64,000 nucleotides of DNA. Origin: Pseudeuparius sepicola (taxonomy: Eukaryota > Arthropoda > Insecta > Coleoptera > Anthribidae). The notes under the pieces are model-generated. The model ran no database searches and had not been told where the DNA came from. It worked only from the letters and a program-made list of their open reading frames with translations. Every line of letters begins with the position of its first letter. The stretch's first letter is position 1. Location: positions 6,390,225 to 6,454,224 of the forward strand of contig OY987308.1 of the NCBI GenBank assembly GCA_963920635.1, read 5' to 3'. A program made the position numbers and the translations under genes. Of the stretch, positions 1 through 9,946 are shown piece by piece.

Positions 1-187
1 CTATGTCTATGTGTTCGCCATGGATCTCTAGCTCAACTTCCAGTTTTATAGCATTAAGTCGGGTTTCTGGGATTCGGTTATTTCTTAGAATATTTCGATA
101 CTGATCTGACACTCTTTGTTCAGACATTTGCATGTGTGGAAACTCTCTGCAGAACTCGGCATGCAGTTGCTGTCGGTAGCCGATCAT
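1..187 (-). CDS. Partial ORF, probable N-terminal part of an R4-clade element
   Basis: A 62-codon reading frame starts at an ATG at 187 and runs off the left edge of the window. It is basic and rich in Arg, Gln and Glu, with the segments GYRQQLHAEF and SEQRVSDQYRNIL. This pattern (a short aligned segment followed by EQRVxDQ and an Arg/Asn-rich stretch) is what I remember from the region upstream of reverse transcriptase in R4/R2-like retrotransposons. A TGA lies just upstream in frame, and a splice-acceptor-like TTTTTTACAG precedes it near 213. No catalytic motif is visible, so the assignment rests on family memory and on the R4 copies that follow. Confidence 0.35.
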   Translation of the reverse strand, partial: MIGYRQQLHAEFCREFPHMQMSEQRVSDQYRNILRNNRIPETRLNAIKLEVELEIHGEHIDI

Positions 188-371
188 CTCTTGTCCTCAG
201 TTTTTCACCCTGTAAAAAATAAGCATATGTGATTTATCATGGACCCAGTACATTTCATACGTCGTCGTCGAAACATCGCCTGAGTGAACGCTGGCTGAAG
301 TTCCCGCGCAGCACCTTCGGTGGGTGGAACCCTAGTTCTTGTTTGGCTCCCCTGTTGTTGATGTTCGTGTT

Positions 372-569
372 GTTATTATTACTATTCGACTTAGCCAAAA
401 GGCATTCGCACTCCCTCTACGGGGAACATTCACTCAGATCCCGGGTATCTCGAATACCATAAGGATCTGGCTCGGACGAGATCCTTTCCATGTAATCGGT
501 CCTTACGTGACATGGATGTTGTTGGATGTTCTTACATTCCCCATGAATTTTCCGACAGTTCTGGCTGTC
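372..569 (-). mobile_element. R4/Dong-like non-LTR element, 3' end only (minus copy)
   Basis: This is the reverse complement of the last codons and 3' UTR seen in the plus copies that follow (compare 700-890). It includes the AAAAGGCATTCGCACTCCC block and ends in a short degenerate TTATTATTACTA tract. It is about 200 bp and several percent diverged. It abuts a plus copy at 570, forming a head-to-head inverted pair. Confidence 0.8.
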
Positions 570-885
570 TGGAGAACGTTCAGACGGTTCCAATCATCGT
601 GTCAACAAATGGTGTTATACTAAAAAGTTTGCTGAGAAACATCAAAGAGCTGGGTCTAACTGAAAATCTTTACAGGTTCATGCAGAAAGCGGTACTACTT
701 GCGACAGCCCGAACCGTCAGGAAATTCATAAGGAATGCAGGAACGTCCAACAACATCAATGTCACCTAAGGCCCGATAACATGGCAAGGGTCTCGTCCGA
801 GCCAGATCCTTATGGTATCCGGGATACCCGGGATCTGAGTGAATGTTCCCCGTAGAGGGAGTGCGAATGCCTTTTGGCTAAGTCG

Positions 886-923
<38 letters not shown>
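570..923 (+). mobile_element. R4/Dong-like non-LTR element, 3' end copy with (TAA)n tail
   Basis: This copy holds the last 66 or so codons of the ORF (stop at 767-769), a 115-bp 3' UTR and a (TAA)n tail at 887-923. The coding remnant matches the C-terminus of the copy at 924-2135. Its 5' end is truncated at 570, where it meets an inverted copy. Confidence 0.8.
887..923 (+). repeat. (TAA)n tract at R4 3' junction
   Basis: About twelve TAA units end one R4-like copy, and the next truncated copy starts immediately after. Dong/R4-clade elements are known to insert into TAA repeats, so the tract is both the tail of one copy and the target of the next. Confidence 0.9.
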
Positions 924-2278
924 GTGCGAACTGATCTTAACAGCAGGAATTTGTTTAAGGCCCTGAACACGTATGCGTGCTCTGTACTCAGCTATTCGTT
1001 CGGAATAGTGAATTGGACCAACACGGACATCAACAACCTGCAACGAAAAGTTAGGACACTACTGACAAAAGCTCATAAACATCATCCCCGTAGCGCCGTA
1101 GAAAGAACAACTCTGCCACGTCAACTAGGAGGAAGAGGATTGGCAGATCTCAGCAAGCAATTGGACCAACAAATATTAAATCTGCGTAATTATTTCTACA
1201 GGCAGGCCAACAGCTCCACACTACATAGGGCTATATGCGGAGCAGACGTCTCAACACCGCTACGTCTGACGGAACACGAGCGTCAAAATCACCACCGAAC
1301 CGACAACGATAAACTACAGAGGTGGTTGGGGAAGCCGCTGCACGGGAGACATCCTAATGAGGTTAACCAGGAACATGTCGACAAGTTAGCGTCGAACTAT
1401 TGGCTGACCTCGGGACGAATGTTCCCCGAGACGGAAGGCTTCCTACTGGCCATACAAGATCAGGTTATACCAACTCGCAACTACCTAAAATTCATTGTAG
1501 GAGATGCATCGGTAGTGGATGACAGATGCAGATACGGGTGCCCAACTTCAGAAACAATCCAGCACATAACAGGAGGATGTCAGATGTTCGCATCAACGGA
1601 ATATAAGGAACGACACGATTCGGTTGCCAAGATCTTGCACCGGGAACTGGCGGAAAAGCTGCTGCTTGTGCAGACAGAAAGGGTCCCATATTACAACTAC
1701 ACACCTGAGCCTGTTCTTGAGAACAGCAACTACAAGATGTACTGGGATCGTACAGTTCTGACTGATCAACGAGTTGCCCATAACAGACCGGACCTTATAA
1801 TAGTTGATAAAATTTCTAGGAAGACAACTCTGATTGATGTGGCCATCCCGAACAACAACAACCTGCGTGTGAAGCAAGTCGAGAAGATCGCGAAGTACAG
1901 AGACTTAGAAGAACGAATTAGAAGGCAATGGGAAATGGAGAACGTCCAGACGATTCCAATCATCATGTCAACAACTGGTGTTATACCAAAAAGTTTGCTG
2001 AGAAACATCAAGGAGCTGAATCTAACTGATAGTCTTTACAGGTCCATGCAGAAAGCGGTACTACTTGCGACAGCCCGAACCGTCAGGAAATTCATGGGGA
2101 ATGCAGGATCGTCCAAGAACATCAATGTCACCTAGGGCCCGATAACATGGCAAGGGTCTCGTCCGAGCCAGATCCTTTTGGTATCCGGGATGCCCGGGAT
2201 CTGAGTGAATGTTCCCCGTAGAGGGAGTGCGAATGCCTTTTGGCTAAGTCGATATAATAATAATAATAATAATAATAA
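923..2278 (+). mobile_element. R4/Dong-like non-LTR element, 5'-truncated, longest C-terminal copy
   Basis: The copy starts inside the reverse transcriptase thumb region directly after the (TAA)n tract. It runs through the zinc knuckle and endonuclease to a stop at 2133-2135, then a 3' UTR of about 118 bp and a (TAA)n tail at 2254-2278. The coding part is undamaged over 403 codons, which suggests a recent insertion. Confidence 0.9.
924..2135 (+). CDS. R4-clade retrotransposon polyprotein, C-terminal 403 codons (CCHC plus restriction-like endonuclease)
   Basis: This open frame has no start of its own (it opens with GTG at the truncation point). It begins in the region after the YMDD palm (RTDLNSRNLFKALNTYACSV) and carries a knuckle C-x3-C-x7-H-x4-C (CRYGCPTSETIQHITGGC) near residue 195, as in R2/R4 proteins. 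After this comes a restriction-like endonuclease core, RPDLIIVD followed by TTLIDVAIP near residues 285-310, with the PD...D arrangement of the nuclease. The nuclease nicks the target DNA to prime reverse transcription. The rest is basic and ends NINVT. The reverse transcriptase half is missing here but is present in the minus copy at 10707-12462. Confidence 0.85.
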   Translation: MRTDLNSRNLFKALNTYACSVLSYSFGIVNWTNTDINNLQRKVRTLLTKAHKHHPRSAVERTTLPRQLGGRGLADLSKQLDQQILNLRNYFYRQANSSTLHRAICGADVSTPLRLTEHERQNHHRTDNDKLQRWLGKPLHGRHPNEVNQEHVDKLASNYWLTSGRMFPETEGFLLAIQDQVIPTRNYLKFIVGDASVVDDRCRYGCPTSETIQHITGGCQMFASTEYKERHDSVAKILHRELAEKLLLVQTERVPYYNYTPEPVLENSNYKMYWDRTVLTDQRVAHNRPDLIIVDKISRKTTLIDVAIPNNNNLRVKQVEKIAKYRDLEERIRRQWEMENVQTIPIIMSTTGVIPKSLLRNIKELNLTDSLYRSMQKAVLLATARTVRKFMGNAGSSKNINVT

Positions 2279-2733
2279 GGAAGACAACTCTGATTGATGT
2301 GGCCATCCCGAACAACAACAACCTGCGTGTGAAGCAAGTCGAGAAGATCGCGAAGTACAGAGACTTAGAAGAACGAATTAGAAGGCAATGGGAAATGGAG
2401 AACGTCCAGACGATTCCAATCATCATGTCAACAACTGGTGTTATACCAAAAAGTTTGCTGAGAAACATCAAGGAGCTGAATCTAACTGATAGTCTTTACA
2501 GGTCCATGCAGAAAGCGGTACTACTTGCGACAGCCCGAACCGTCAGGAAATTCATGGGGAATGCAGGATCGTCGAAGAACATCAATGTCACCTAGGGCCC
2601 GATAACATGGCAAGGGTCTCGTCCGAGCCAGATCCTTTTGGTATCCGGGATGCCCGGGATCTGAGTGAATGTTCCCCGTAGAGGGAGTGCGAATGCCTTT
2701 TGGCTAAGTCGATATAATAATAATAATAATAGT
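2279..2733 (+). mobile_element. R4/Dong-like non-LTR element, short 5'-truncated copy
   Basis: The copy begins inside the endonuclease core (ATTCT-TTGATGTGG region) directly after a (TAA)n tract. It codes for the last 105 or so residues to a stop at 2593-2595, then the same 3' UTR and a (TAA)n tail at 2714-2732. It is nearly identical to the matching part of the preceding copy, including the same NAGSSKNINVT terminus, so the two are closely related. Confidence 0.88.
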
Positions 2734-3675
2734 AACTACAGAAGTGGTTGGAGAAGCCGCTGCACGGGAGGCATCCTAATGAGGTTAACCAGGAACATGT
2801 CGACAAGTTAGCGTCGAACTATTGGCTGACCTCGGGACGAATGTTCCCCGAGACGGAAGGCTTTTTACTGGCCATACAAGATCAGGTTATACCAACTCGC
2901 AACTACCTAAAATTCATTGTAGGAGATGCATCGGTAGTGGATGACAGATGCAGATACGGGTGCCCAACTTCAGAAACAATCCAGCACATAACAGGAGGAT
3001 GTCAGATGTTCGCATCAACGGAATATAAGGAACGACACGATTCGGTTGCCAAGATCTTGCACCAGGAACTGGCGGAAAAGCTGCTGCTTGTGCAGGCAGA
3101 GAAGGTCCCATATTACAACTACACACCTGAGCCTGTTCTTGAGAACAGCAACTACAAGATGTACTGGGATCGTACAGTTCTGACAGATCAACGAGTTGCC
3201 CATAACAGACCGGACCTTATAATAGTTGATAAAATTTCTAGGCAGACAACTCTGATTGATGTGGCCATCCCGAACAACAACAACCTGCGTGTGAAGCAAG
3301 TCGAGAAGATCGCGAAGTACAGAGATTTAGAAGAACGAATTAGAAGGCAATGGGAAATGGAGAACATCCAGACGATTCCAATCATCATGTCAACAACTGG
3401 TGTTATACCAAAAAGTTTGCTGAGAAACATCAAGGAGCTGGGTCTAACTGATAGTCTTTACAGGTCCATGCAGAAAGCGGTACTACTTGCGACAGCCCGA
3501 ACCGTCAGGAAATTCATGGGGAATGCAGGATCATCCAACAACATCAATGTCACCTAAGGCCCGATAACATGGCAAGGGTCTCGTCCGAGCCAGATCCTTT
3601 TGGGATACACGGGATCTGAGTGAATGTTCCCCGTAGAGGGAGTGCGAATGCCTTTTGGCTAAGTCGAGATAATAG
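2734..3675 (+). mobile_element. R4/Dong-like non-LTR element, 5'-truncated copy
   Basis: The copy starts at the LQKWLEKPLHGRHP segment right after the TAA tract. It codes to a stop at 3555-3557 and ends with the 3' UTR and a degenerate GATAATAGTAAT tail near 3668. The coding part (about 274 codons, including the CCHC knuckle and endonuclease) is open. A short deletion in the 3' UTR (TTTTGGGATACACGGG at 3598) sets it apart from the other copies. Confidence 0.88.
2748..3557 (+). CDS. R4-clade polyprotein, C-terminal 269 codons
   Basis: This is an open frame with the same order as the longer copy: knuckle CRYGCP...HITGGC near residue 65-85, endonuclease core RPDLIIVD...TTLIDVAIP near 155-180, and a basic C-terminus ending NAGSSNNINVT. 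Differences from its neighbour are scattered substitutions (for example KVPYYNY for RVPYYNY), consistent with independent insertion of related source copies. It lacks a native start and reverse transcriptase, so it cannot act alone. Confidence 0.8.
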   Translation: MEKPLHGRHPNEVNQEHVDKLASNYWLTSGRMFPETEGFLLAIQDQVIPTRNYLKFIVGDASVVDDRCRYGCPTSETIQHITGGCQMFASTEYKERHDSVAKILHQELAEKLLLVQAEKVPYYNYTPEPVLENSNYKMYWDRTVLTDQRVAHNRPDLIIVDKISRQTTLIDVAIPNNNNLRVKQVEKIAKYRDLEERIRRQWEMENIQTIPIIMSTTGVIPKSLLRNIKELGLTDSLYRSMQKAVLLATARTVRKFMGNAGSSNNINVT

Positions 3676-3676
3676 T

Positions 3677-4237
3677 AATACAACTGAGAATCGGGAAATT
3701 CAAGTGCCTGGATCACAACAAGAAGCCGAGATGGCGGGACGAACAACTGAGAATCGGGAATCAGTTAACGAAGAACACTTTGAAAGCCTAGACACACAGC
3801 TGAGAAGGGCAGTATTGCGATACGACGGCACAGACCCATCGAGCAGACCATCGCTACCAAGATTGAATTCTTCCAGGAAGCTTGCAATCATGCTCGATAT
3901 TATGAACACCAGAATTGTACCTAACTATGTTTCAGTAACACCAACATTAGAACATATGCACATGTTAATCTACTGTGCCGCAACGGCAATCATCACTGCA
4001 ATGGGATACAAGATCCGGACGGCTCAAGAGTTAAATCGTGCAAGACCAGAACCACGAATGGCTCAATGGGAGATGCGACTAAATCGGAGGATCGAGAGTC
4101 TAAGTAAAGACATAGGACAAGTAACGGAATATATCAGAGGAGTTAGAACAAGCAAGATTCAGAGGGCGGTGCAGGCAATAATGAGCCGCACCCAAATGCC
4201 TTCTCAGCGTGAACCCGCGAACGTCACTGCTCAATAA
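3677..4237 (+). pseudogene. R4-clade polyprotein N-terminal region, interrupted
   Basis: The frame codes for a Thr/Arg-rich N-terminus, then a conserved block PRLNSSRKLAIMLDIMNTRI, a short Leu/Ile/Ala-rich helix (IYCAATAIITAMGY) and the basic segment MAQWEMRLNRRIESLSKDIG. The same block opens the minus copy at 12462. A TAA at 4235-4237 stops it where the minus copy reads through (TAQQCLDTL). After this the frame is lost: the YMDD box at about 4388 is followed at once by a stop (GATGACTAA). The segment is a relic. Confidence 0.7.
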
Positions 4238-4723
4238 TGTCTTGATACATTAAAACAAAAACTTTCTGTTTTCGCAGGGCGTCTGAGAAGATACAAGGCT
4301 AGTACAACAGGAAACGAGACAACAAACTTTTTGAACGATCAGATCAGAAACAACGCAGAACCGATCAAGTTGAATCACCTGCTATATATGGATGACTAAA
4401 AACTGATGGCCGCACCCATCGCGCAAATGTTTAAAATTGTAGAGGAGTTCTCCAGGAATATCAGAATGCAGTTTGGACTGGACAAGTGCCGCACCCTTAA
4501 CATCGTCGGGGGAAGACTCGAACAAGGCGCACACGAGATGCAGGATGGCCAGGAGATCGAAACAATGAGCATACAAGTATCTCGGGATGAAACAAGCTCA
4601 AAGGATAGTCCATCAAACAATGAAGACCGATTTAACGAAGGAATTCATCAAGAGAGTAAGACAAGTAGTGCGAACTGATCTTAAACAGCAGGAATTTGTT
4701 TAAGGCCCTAAACACGTATGTGT

Positions 4724-4727
4724 GCTC
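4724..4727. other. Target-site duplication GCTC of Gypsy-1, left
   Basis: GCTC at 4724-4727 is repeated at 10495-10498. In uninterrupted R4 copies this position reads GTGCTCTGTACTCAG, so the 4-bp duplication marks the Gypsy insertion inside the R4 copy. Confidence 0.75.
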
Positions 4728-4927
4728 TGTAGTGGAATCAAACAGGTTGGTTGTCGATGTCACATCTTTATTCTATGAATGCTTCAATTCGTCTCCTCCA
4801 ATATACAATTGTTATAGTTACCTACTTTAGTGTCATACATTCTAAACTGCTGCCTAGCTATATTTATGTTTAAACTAATAAATAAAAGAACGATATGGAT
4901 AATGATAATGATAATTATAAGAAGGCA
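4728..4927 (-). repeat. 3' LTR of Gypsy-1
   Basis: This 200-bp segment is nearly identical to 10302-10489, with the block TAGTGGAATCAAACAGG at the left and TATAAGAAGGCA at the right. It contains AATAAA-type signals. Read on the minus strand it begins TGCCTTC and ends CCACTACA, next to a polypurine tract on its inner side. Confidence 0.9.
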
Positions 4928-4942
4928 ACCTTTCCCCTTTCG
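4928..4942 (-). other. Polypurine tract of Gypsy-1
   Basis: Read on the minus strand, CGAAAGGGGAAAGGT directly precedes the 3' LTR. This is the usual plus-strand primer of LTR retrotransposons and fixes the inner LTR edge. Confidence 0.75.
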
Positions 4943-5143
4943 AAAAGTTTGCTTAATATATATTCCTATTTAACCCAATAAATATATTATGTTATGAATA
5001 TTATACCCTATGTTTGTAATATTATATAACTTAATTAAATATAATTATTATTGCAAGTATAAATACATAATACACTATTTCCTAACTAAGAACTTATATA
5101 TAAAAAAAATTTTCTTCTTTCTTTTTAGAAAATAAGCAAGCAA

Positions 5144-6160
5144 TTAGTCACCTTTTTTGTACAATTTCAGTCTGCTGTTGTGAACAGTTTGTTCTAAGTT
5201 TTGGTTTAGAATAGTTGAATTTACACCATTTTGCTTTATGATTTTAAATGGACCTTTATAGGGGCTATCTAATTTATATTGAAAACCTCTTTTTAATAAC
5301 ACCAAATCTCCAATGCGAAAGTTTGAAGGATTAACTTTTTCGTCGTAATTTGACTTAGACTTTGTTTTAGCGTTGTTGTGTAGCTCCTGAATTCTCTTAT
5401 GTGCTTCATTTAGTTTATATTTTAATTCATCTGCGTAATTATCAGTGTTATATACAGGGTTAGACGTACTGTAAATATCATTTGGTAAGTTTGGAATTTT
5501 TCCAAATACTAGTTCATAAGGAGAGTAGTTCGTTACCGAATGAGGAGTTGTGTTATAGGCAAAAACGAAGTATTGTAAAAATGTGTCCCAATTTGAGCCA
5601 TTTGAGTATGTGATTAAATATTCGTTTAGAACTCTGTGATTTCTCTCTAAGCTACCTAAAGTTTCATGATGAAAAGCAGTTGAAGTGCTATGCTTTATAT
5701 CTAGTGACTTATTAATTAATTTTTGAGTTTCTTTTATGTATTCTGTGCCTAGATCTGTTTTCAAAATTTTTGGAATTCCAAATTTTAACATATAGTCTTC
5801 AAATAACGCTTTGGCTATGCTTTTAGAGTGTTTACTTTCTAAAGGTATAGCTTGAATGAATTTAGTTAGATTGCATTGTATAGTTAAGATGTAACGGTTA
5901 TTGTTTTCTGTGATTTTTAATGGTCCTACTGTGTCTACTGAGATATTTTCAAAACTAGTCGACGGAGTTTCTATAATGACCAACGGTTCAATTGTGTGTC
6001 TAGTGACCTTATTTTTATGACATTTCTCGCAATTAGATATGAACTTTTTTACCATTTTTGACATATTCTTCCATATATATTTTTGTTTTAATTTATTAAT
6101 TGTTCTCTTCACACCGGTGTGTCCTCCCAATAAAGAATTATGGTATTTTTCTATGCGCAC
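5144..6160 (-). CDS. Gypsy-1 integrase domain of pol
   Basis: An open frame of 338 codons covers a full integrase. The N-terminal H2C2 zinc site reads HNSLLGGHTG...CEKCHKNK (residues about 7-50). The catalytic core has D in ISVDTVGPL (about 75), D in KTDLGTEYI (about 136) and E in SLERNHRVL (about 170). A C-terminal SH3-like/basic tail ends RLKLYKKGD. The enzyme would join reverse-transcribed DNA to the chromosome. It was originally the end of the Pol polyprotein and is now separated from RNase H by a broken linker (6161-6490). Confidence 0.85.
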   Translation of the reverse strand: MRIEKYHNSLLGGHTGVKRTINKLKQKYIWKNMSKMVKKFISNCEKCHKNKVTRHTIEPLVIIETPSTSFENISVDTVGPLKITENNNRYILTIQCNLTKFIQAIPLESKHSKSIAKALFEDYMLKFGIPKILKTDLGTEYIKETQKLINKSLDIKHSTSTAFHHETLGSLERNHRVLNEYLITYSNGSNWDTFLQYFVFAYNTTPHSVTNYSPYELVFGKIPNLPNDIYSTSNPVYNTDNYADELKYKLNEAHKRIQELHNNAKTKSKSNYDEKVNPSNFRIGDLVLLKRGFQYKLDSPYKGPFKIIKQNGVNSTILNQNLEQTVHNSRLKLYKKGD

Positions 6161-6490
6161 ATTTTGTAATTTTTTTTATTCTACCTTAATTGGGGGTTCA
6201 TATAACAAAAAAAATAATTCCGGAGTCGTATTTTTTATATATTTCATTATACATTTCTTTGAAAGTCATGACTTCTAAATAAGCAAATATATTGTCTTTT
6301 AACGAAAGTGCTGGCTTTTTAAAATTCATCGCTACAAGTTTCTCCAGAACAGTACCTAAGTTTTGTTCCAGATTATCGCTCAGTAGTGTAATTTTAACAT
6401 TTTTCTCTTCTATTTCAATATTATTTTTAAATTTATTTTGATAGTTAGCGCGCTTGTCAATATTGAATTTTAGTTTCCCTAATTTTGTAA

Positions 6491-8347
6491 TTAGGTTGTT
6501 TGTATTTTGTGATCAGGCTGTTGGCTTGGTATGTCTAGTGACTTTTGATTGTCATTTGAACCGATAATATCGTTTTTTGCCATAGAGCGAGTTGTCACTG
6601 CTACAGTTGTTGGTATTAGTGCTTTTAACATATCTGAATCTACTCGAATTCTTGATAAAGCATCTGCATTAGTATTGGCTGAGCCTGGTTTGTACTGTGT
6701 TTCAAAATCATAATCCTGTAATTCTAAGCGTATTCGCGTCAATTTTGAAGAAGGATTTTTGTGGCTGAATAAACCGACTAAAGGTCTGTGATCTATTATC
6801 ACAATGAATTTTCTTACAAAAGGATAAGGGCGGAAATAAGTGATTCCCCAGAAAATTGCTAAAATTTCTTTTTCTATCACAGGTTTATTTAATTCGTGTT
6901 TCGTTAAGGATCTGCTAGCATATGCGATGGGTCTATCATCGCCAATCATGCCTTGGGATAAAACGCAACCTAAAGCGAAATTTGATGCATCAGTAGTTAG
7001 AATAAAAGTTTTTTGAAAATCCGGATACTGTAAAATAGGAGGTTCAATAAGTTTTTGTTTTAAATTTATAAAAGAATTGCTGCAGATGACCAAACAAACG
7101 GTTTGTTTTTCTTTAATAACTGGTTCAGTGGGTATGCTATGCTTGCAAATTCTTGGATGAACCTACGGTAATAGTTCATGAATGCAATAAAGCGTCTTAC
7201 ATCATCGGCGTTTTGCGGTGTTGGGTAATTGTTTATGGCTTCGTATTTTTTTGGGTCAGGCAAAATGCCTTTATCAGAGATTAAATGACCTAGATATATT
7301 ACTTCTTTCTGTAAAAAAATATATTTTAACGGATTAAGTTTCAAATTGTATTTTCGACATCGTTCAAAAACCTTTGTCAAATTATTGTTGTGATGCATTA
7401 GGCTGCATCCGAAAACGATGATGTCATCTACATATAAGAAAGCGTCTGCGCCAGTCCGGCCATAGCTATGCTAATCATTCTGGAAAAACTATTTGTTGAA
7501 ATATTAAGACCAAAAGGAAGTCTTTTAAAATGATAATGACCTGAGTCAGATGAGAAGGCTGTGAGAGGGCGAGATTTTTTTCTAACTCTATCTGGTGGAA
7601 TGAACTTGCCAAATCTAAAGTACTGAAATATTTCGCTCTACCTAGTTGATCAAGAATATCTTCTATACGGGGCAATGGAAATTTATCTGTTACTATTTTT
7701 TTGGTTAGTTGTCTAAAATCTACCACCAATCTCCATTTTTTATTTTCGTCCTCCGATTTCTTTTTTTACTATTAACAATGGTGAATTATATGAATTTATG
7801 GAGGGTTCGATAATGTCATCGCGTAATAACTGTGAAACTTGATTTTTTATTTCTTCCTTCTGGGAATGGGGCAATCTGTAATTTTTTATAAAAACTGGAT
7901 TTTCGTCAAGCAATGAAATTTTTTGTTTGTAGAAATTGTTTGCCGGAAGTTTATCACCTTCCAAATAAAATATGTCGTTATAATTCATGCAAATATCTAG
8001 AATAGTTTTGTTAGCCTTATTGTCCTCACCTTGTAATCGTATGTTGATCTGTGCGCGACGTCTTGCGCACTACTTGTGTCAGTAATAACACATATTTCAT
8101 AATTTGCAAAGGGTTCCATACCCACGCTAAAATTATTATCGATAATTACATCTTCACTGGTTGTGTATACCAAGAAAACATGAGGGATGCCCTTACTAGG
8201 TACTAGAGTGTTACTTAAAAATACACCTGGGGTTATTTCTTTATTGAGAATTATACTATCTTCGCTAATGTGTTTATTTAAGGCTTGGATTGATTTAGTT
8301 CGCGCTGGGATAGTTATTTTGTCGGCGAGCGGTAATTTTGTTTTCAT
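6491..8347 (-). pseudogene. Gypsy-1 pol: protease-RT linker, reverse transcriptase and RNase H, frameshifted
   Basis: The coding remnants lie in at least four consecutive frames. 8347-7997 and 7988-7740 cover the linker and the fingers (SQLLRDDIIEPS). 7729-7475 has VVDFRQLTKK and PLPRIEDILDQLGRAKYFSTLDL. The YVDD box lies near 7426-7437 outside any long frame. 7398-7066 carries the palm/thumb segment YLGHLISDKGILPD. 7093-6491 carries RNase H with TTDASNFALGCVLSQ and ends with the ADALSRI signature. Frames break near 7735, 7475 and 7080, so no full Pol can be made. Confidence 0.85.
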
Positions 8348-8533
8348 GGCGAGTGTTACTTGAGTATTATTCGTATGTATAGTGAATGACCAAGTAAGAT
8401 AGTCAATAAAACAAGTATAATTTATTAAAAAATCTCTACCTATTATGCCATCTGTAAGAATAGGAAAGTTATCGTCTATTGTTGCAGTGAGACCTAAAGT
8501 GTAAAGTTTGTGAGGAGTTATACCACCTATTTT

Positions 8534-9946
8534 TCATTTTTCTCCAGGGAAATATTTTTGTGATTTGTTTACTATGCCAACTTTGCAAAGACTTACATCG
8601 GCTAATAAGTCTATTAAGAAAGATGTGATTTTACCTGTCATTTCAAAGTAAATATTCACTACTGTTGCCGACTGATTCAGTGGAAGTTGGCTCAGCTCGT
8701 TTCCCGGATTTGAATCGTTCCTTTCAATAAAGCGAATATTTTGATGTCTCCTATACCTGTTGTATCTGAAATTACGATTTCCGCGATAAGATTGATTGAG
8801 ATTACCTCTAAAATTATTTCTGCCGCGAGCTATGTTACCATTGTACGAACCGCTAGGTACGCTGCTTTGTCCTCTAAACTGGTACTGTCCATGTCCGCGA
8901 TAATTTCCTCTAAAATTTCCTGAGTACCTATTATTTCTTCCCCTTATGTTATATTGTCGATTTATACGGTAAACGTTATTTTGCGAAGGACTTTGAGAAC
9001 ATTCTGCATCTAGGACGATTTCCACAGCTTCAGTGAAACTTTGGGGTCTAGAGGCCAACACGACTGTTTTTATTTCCCTATTCAGACCTGCTTTGAAACA
9101 ATTAAAAGCATGTTGATCGTTTAGTTGAATTATTGGCTCTCGGGCACTGCTACTTTGAGAGTTCTGACTAACTATGTTTAAATCACTAATGAGAGATTCT
9201 ATTTCGGAGGCATAAATTGAGATACATTTTTCTGCTTGTTTGGTTTTACTTAGTTCGGATTGAATTGATGCTAAAGTTTTTCGTGGCTTAAATCGATCAG
9301 TGAGGTAGGTCTTAAGTTCTGTGAATTTTTTAGGTGTAGTTATAATAGAATTTTTTGCTTTACCTTTTAGTTTGTTTTTCAAAATAAATTGGAGTAATGA
9401 ATTTTTGTTAGTTTCGTCCTTAAGGGAATCATGATAATATTCTGCAGTGTCTAAAAAATCAATATCTTTGTCAGCTTCCCCTGAAAATTTTGTTACGAGT
9501 TGAGTTGCTGTTTTAAAATCAAAATCCATTTTAGTGACTCTTAAAGCTATGTTGTGACAATTTTCTGAATCTAAACTACTGAAACTATCTAAATTGTCGT
9601 CCTGCTGGACTTTGCTTGCTTGTTGACTAATTATTCTAATTCTTTCTTGCAAAAGCTTATCTAAGATATTAAAATACTTGTTTATAGATTCAATATAACC
9701 CTTAGCTTCTACAATATCCTTTTCCTCAACTTTAACTAAATTAAATCTCCTTTTAATTTTTATTAACTCGTCTTTGAATGAATCTACCTTGTTTTGTCTT
9801 CTTCGCGTAGCTGCTGCTCCTCGCCTGGAAACTGGGTCCTTCATTAAATTGCGGTGAAAAACTCTGATTTCCTCTAGGAGGTGTCGGAATTCAGTTGTGG
9901 CCATGCAAAGTAGCTCCCACGTTGCGGACTGGCGGCCTTGCGCCAC
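8534..9946 (-). CDS. Gypsy-1 gag-like protein running into the protease start
   Basis: A 470-codon frame codes for a charged helical gag core (about residues 100-330, with KFSGEADKDIDFLDTAEYY) and an Arg/Gly-rich nucleic-acid-binding tail (repeated RGN, YRG and FRG, about 345-410) in place of a CCHC knuckle. It then enters the aspartic protease (ITSFLIDLLADVSLCKVG, about 448). The family's DTG(A) triad reads D-L-L here, so the protease site is mutated. A stop follows soon after. It is the structural particle protein by position and composition. Confidence 0.75.
   Translation of the reverse strand: MAQGRQSATWELLCMATTEFRHLLEEIRVFHRNLMKDPVSRRGAAATRRRQNKVDSFKDELIKIKRRFNLVKVEEKDIVEAKGYIESINKYFNILDKLLQERIRIISQQASKVQQDDNLDSFSSLDSENCHNIALRVTKMDFDFKTATQLVTKFSGEADKDIDFLDTAEYYHDSLKDETNKNSLLQFILKNKLKGKAKNSIITTPKKFTELKTYLTDRFKPRKTLASIQSELSKTKQAEKCISIYASEIESLISDLNIVSQNSQSSSAREPIIQLNDQHAFNCFKAGLNREIKTVVLASRPQSFTEAVEIVLDAECSQSPSQNNVYRINRQYNIRGRNNRYSGNFRGNYRGHGQYQFRGQSSVPSGSYNGNIARGRNNFRGNLNQSYRGNRNFRYNRYRRHQNIRFIERNDSNPGNELSQLPLNQSATVVNIYFEMTGKITSFLIDLLADVSLCKVGIVNKSQKYFPGEK

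Larger units (their letters stand above)
3676..4727 (+). mobile_element. R4/Dong-like element, 5' part of an internally deleted copy (split by Gypsy)
   Basis: This is the only plus copy that reaches the N-terminal region. It starts near 3680 and is open to 4237. It jumps by a large internal deletion near 4340-4360 from before the reverse transcriptase to just before the YMDD box. It continues to GTGCTC at 4727, where the Gypsy LTR begins. The rest of the copy resumes at 10499. TSD GCTC flanks the Gypsy insertion. Confidence 0.85.

Noticed and set aside
1492..3433. Minus-strand open frames of 70-94 codons within the R4 copies
   Set aside because: They are antisense shadows of the retrotransposon reading frame.
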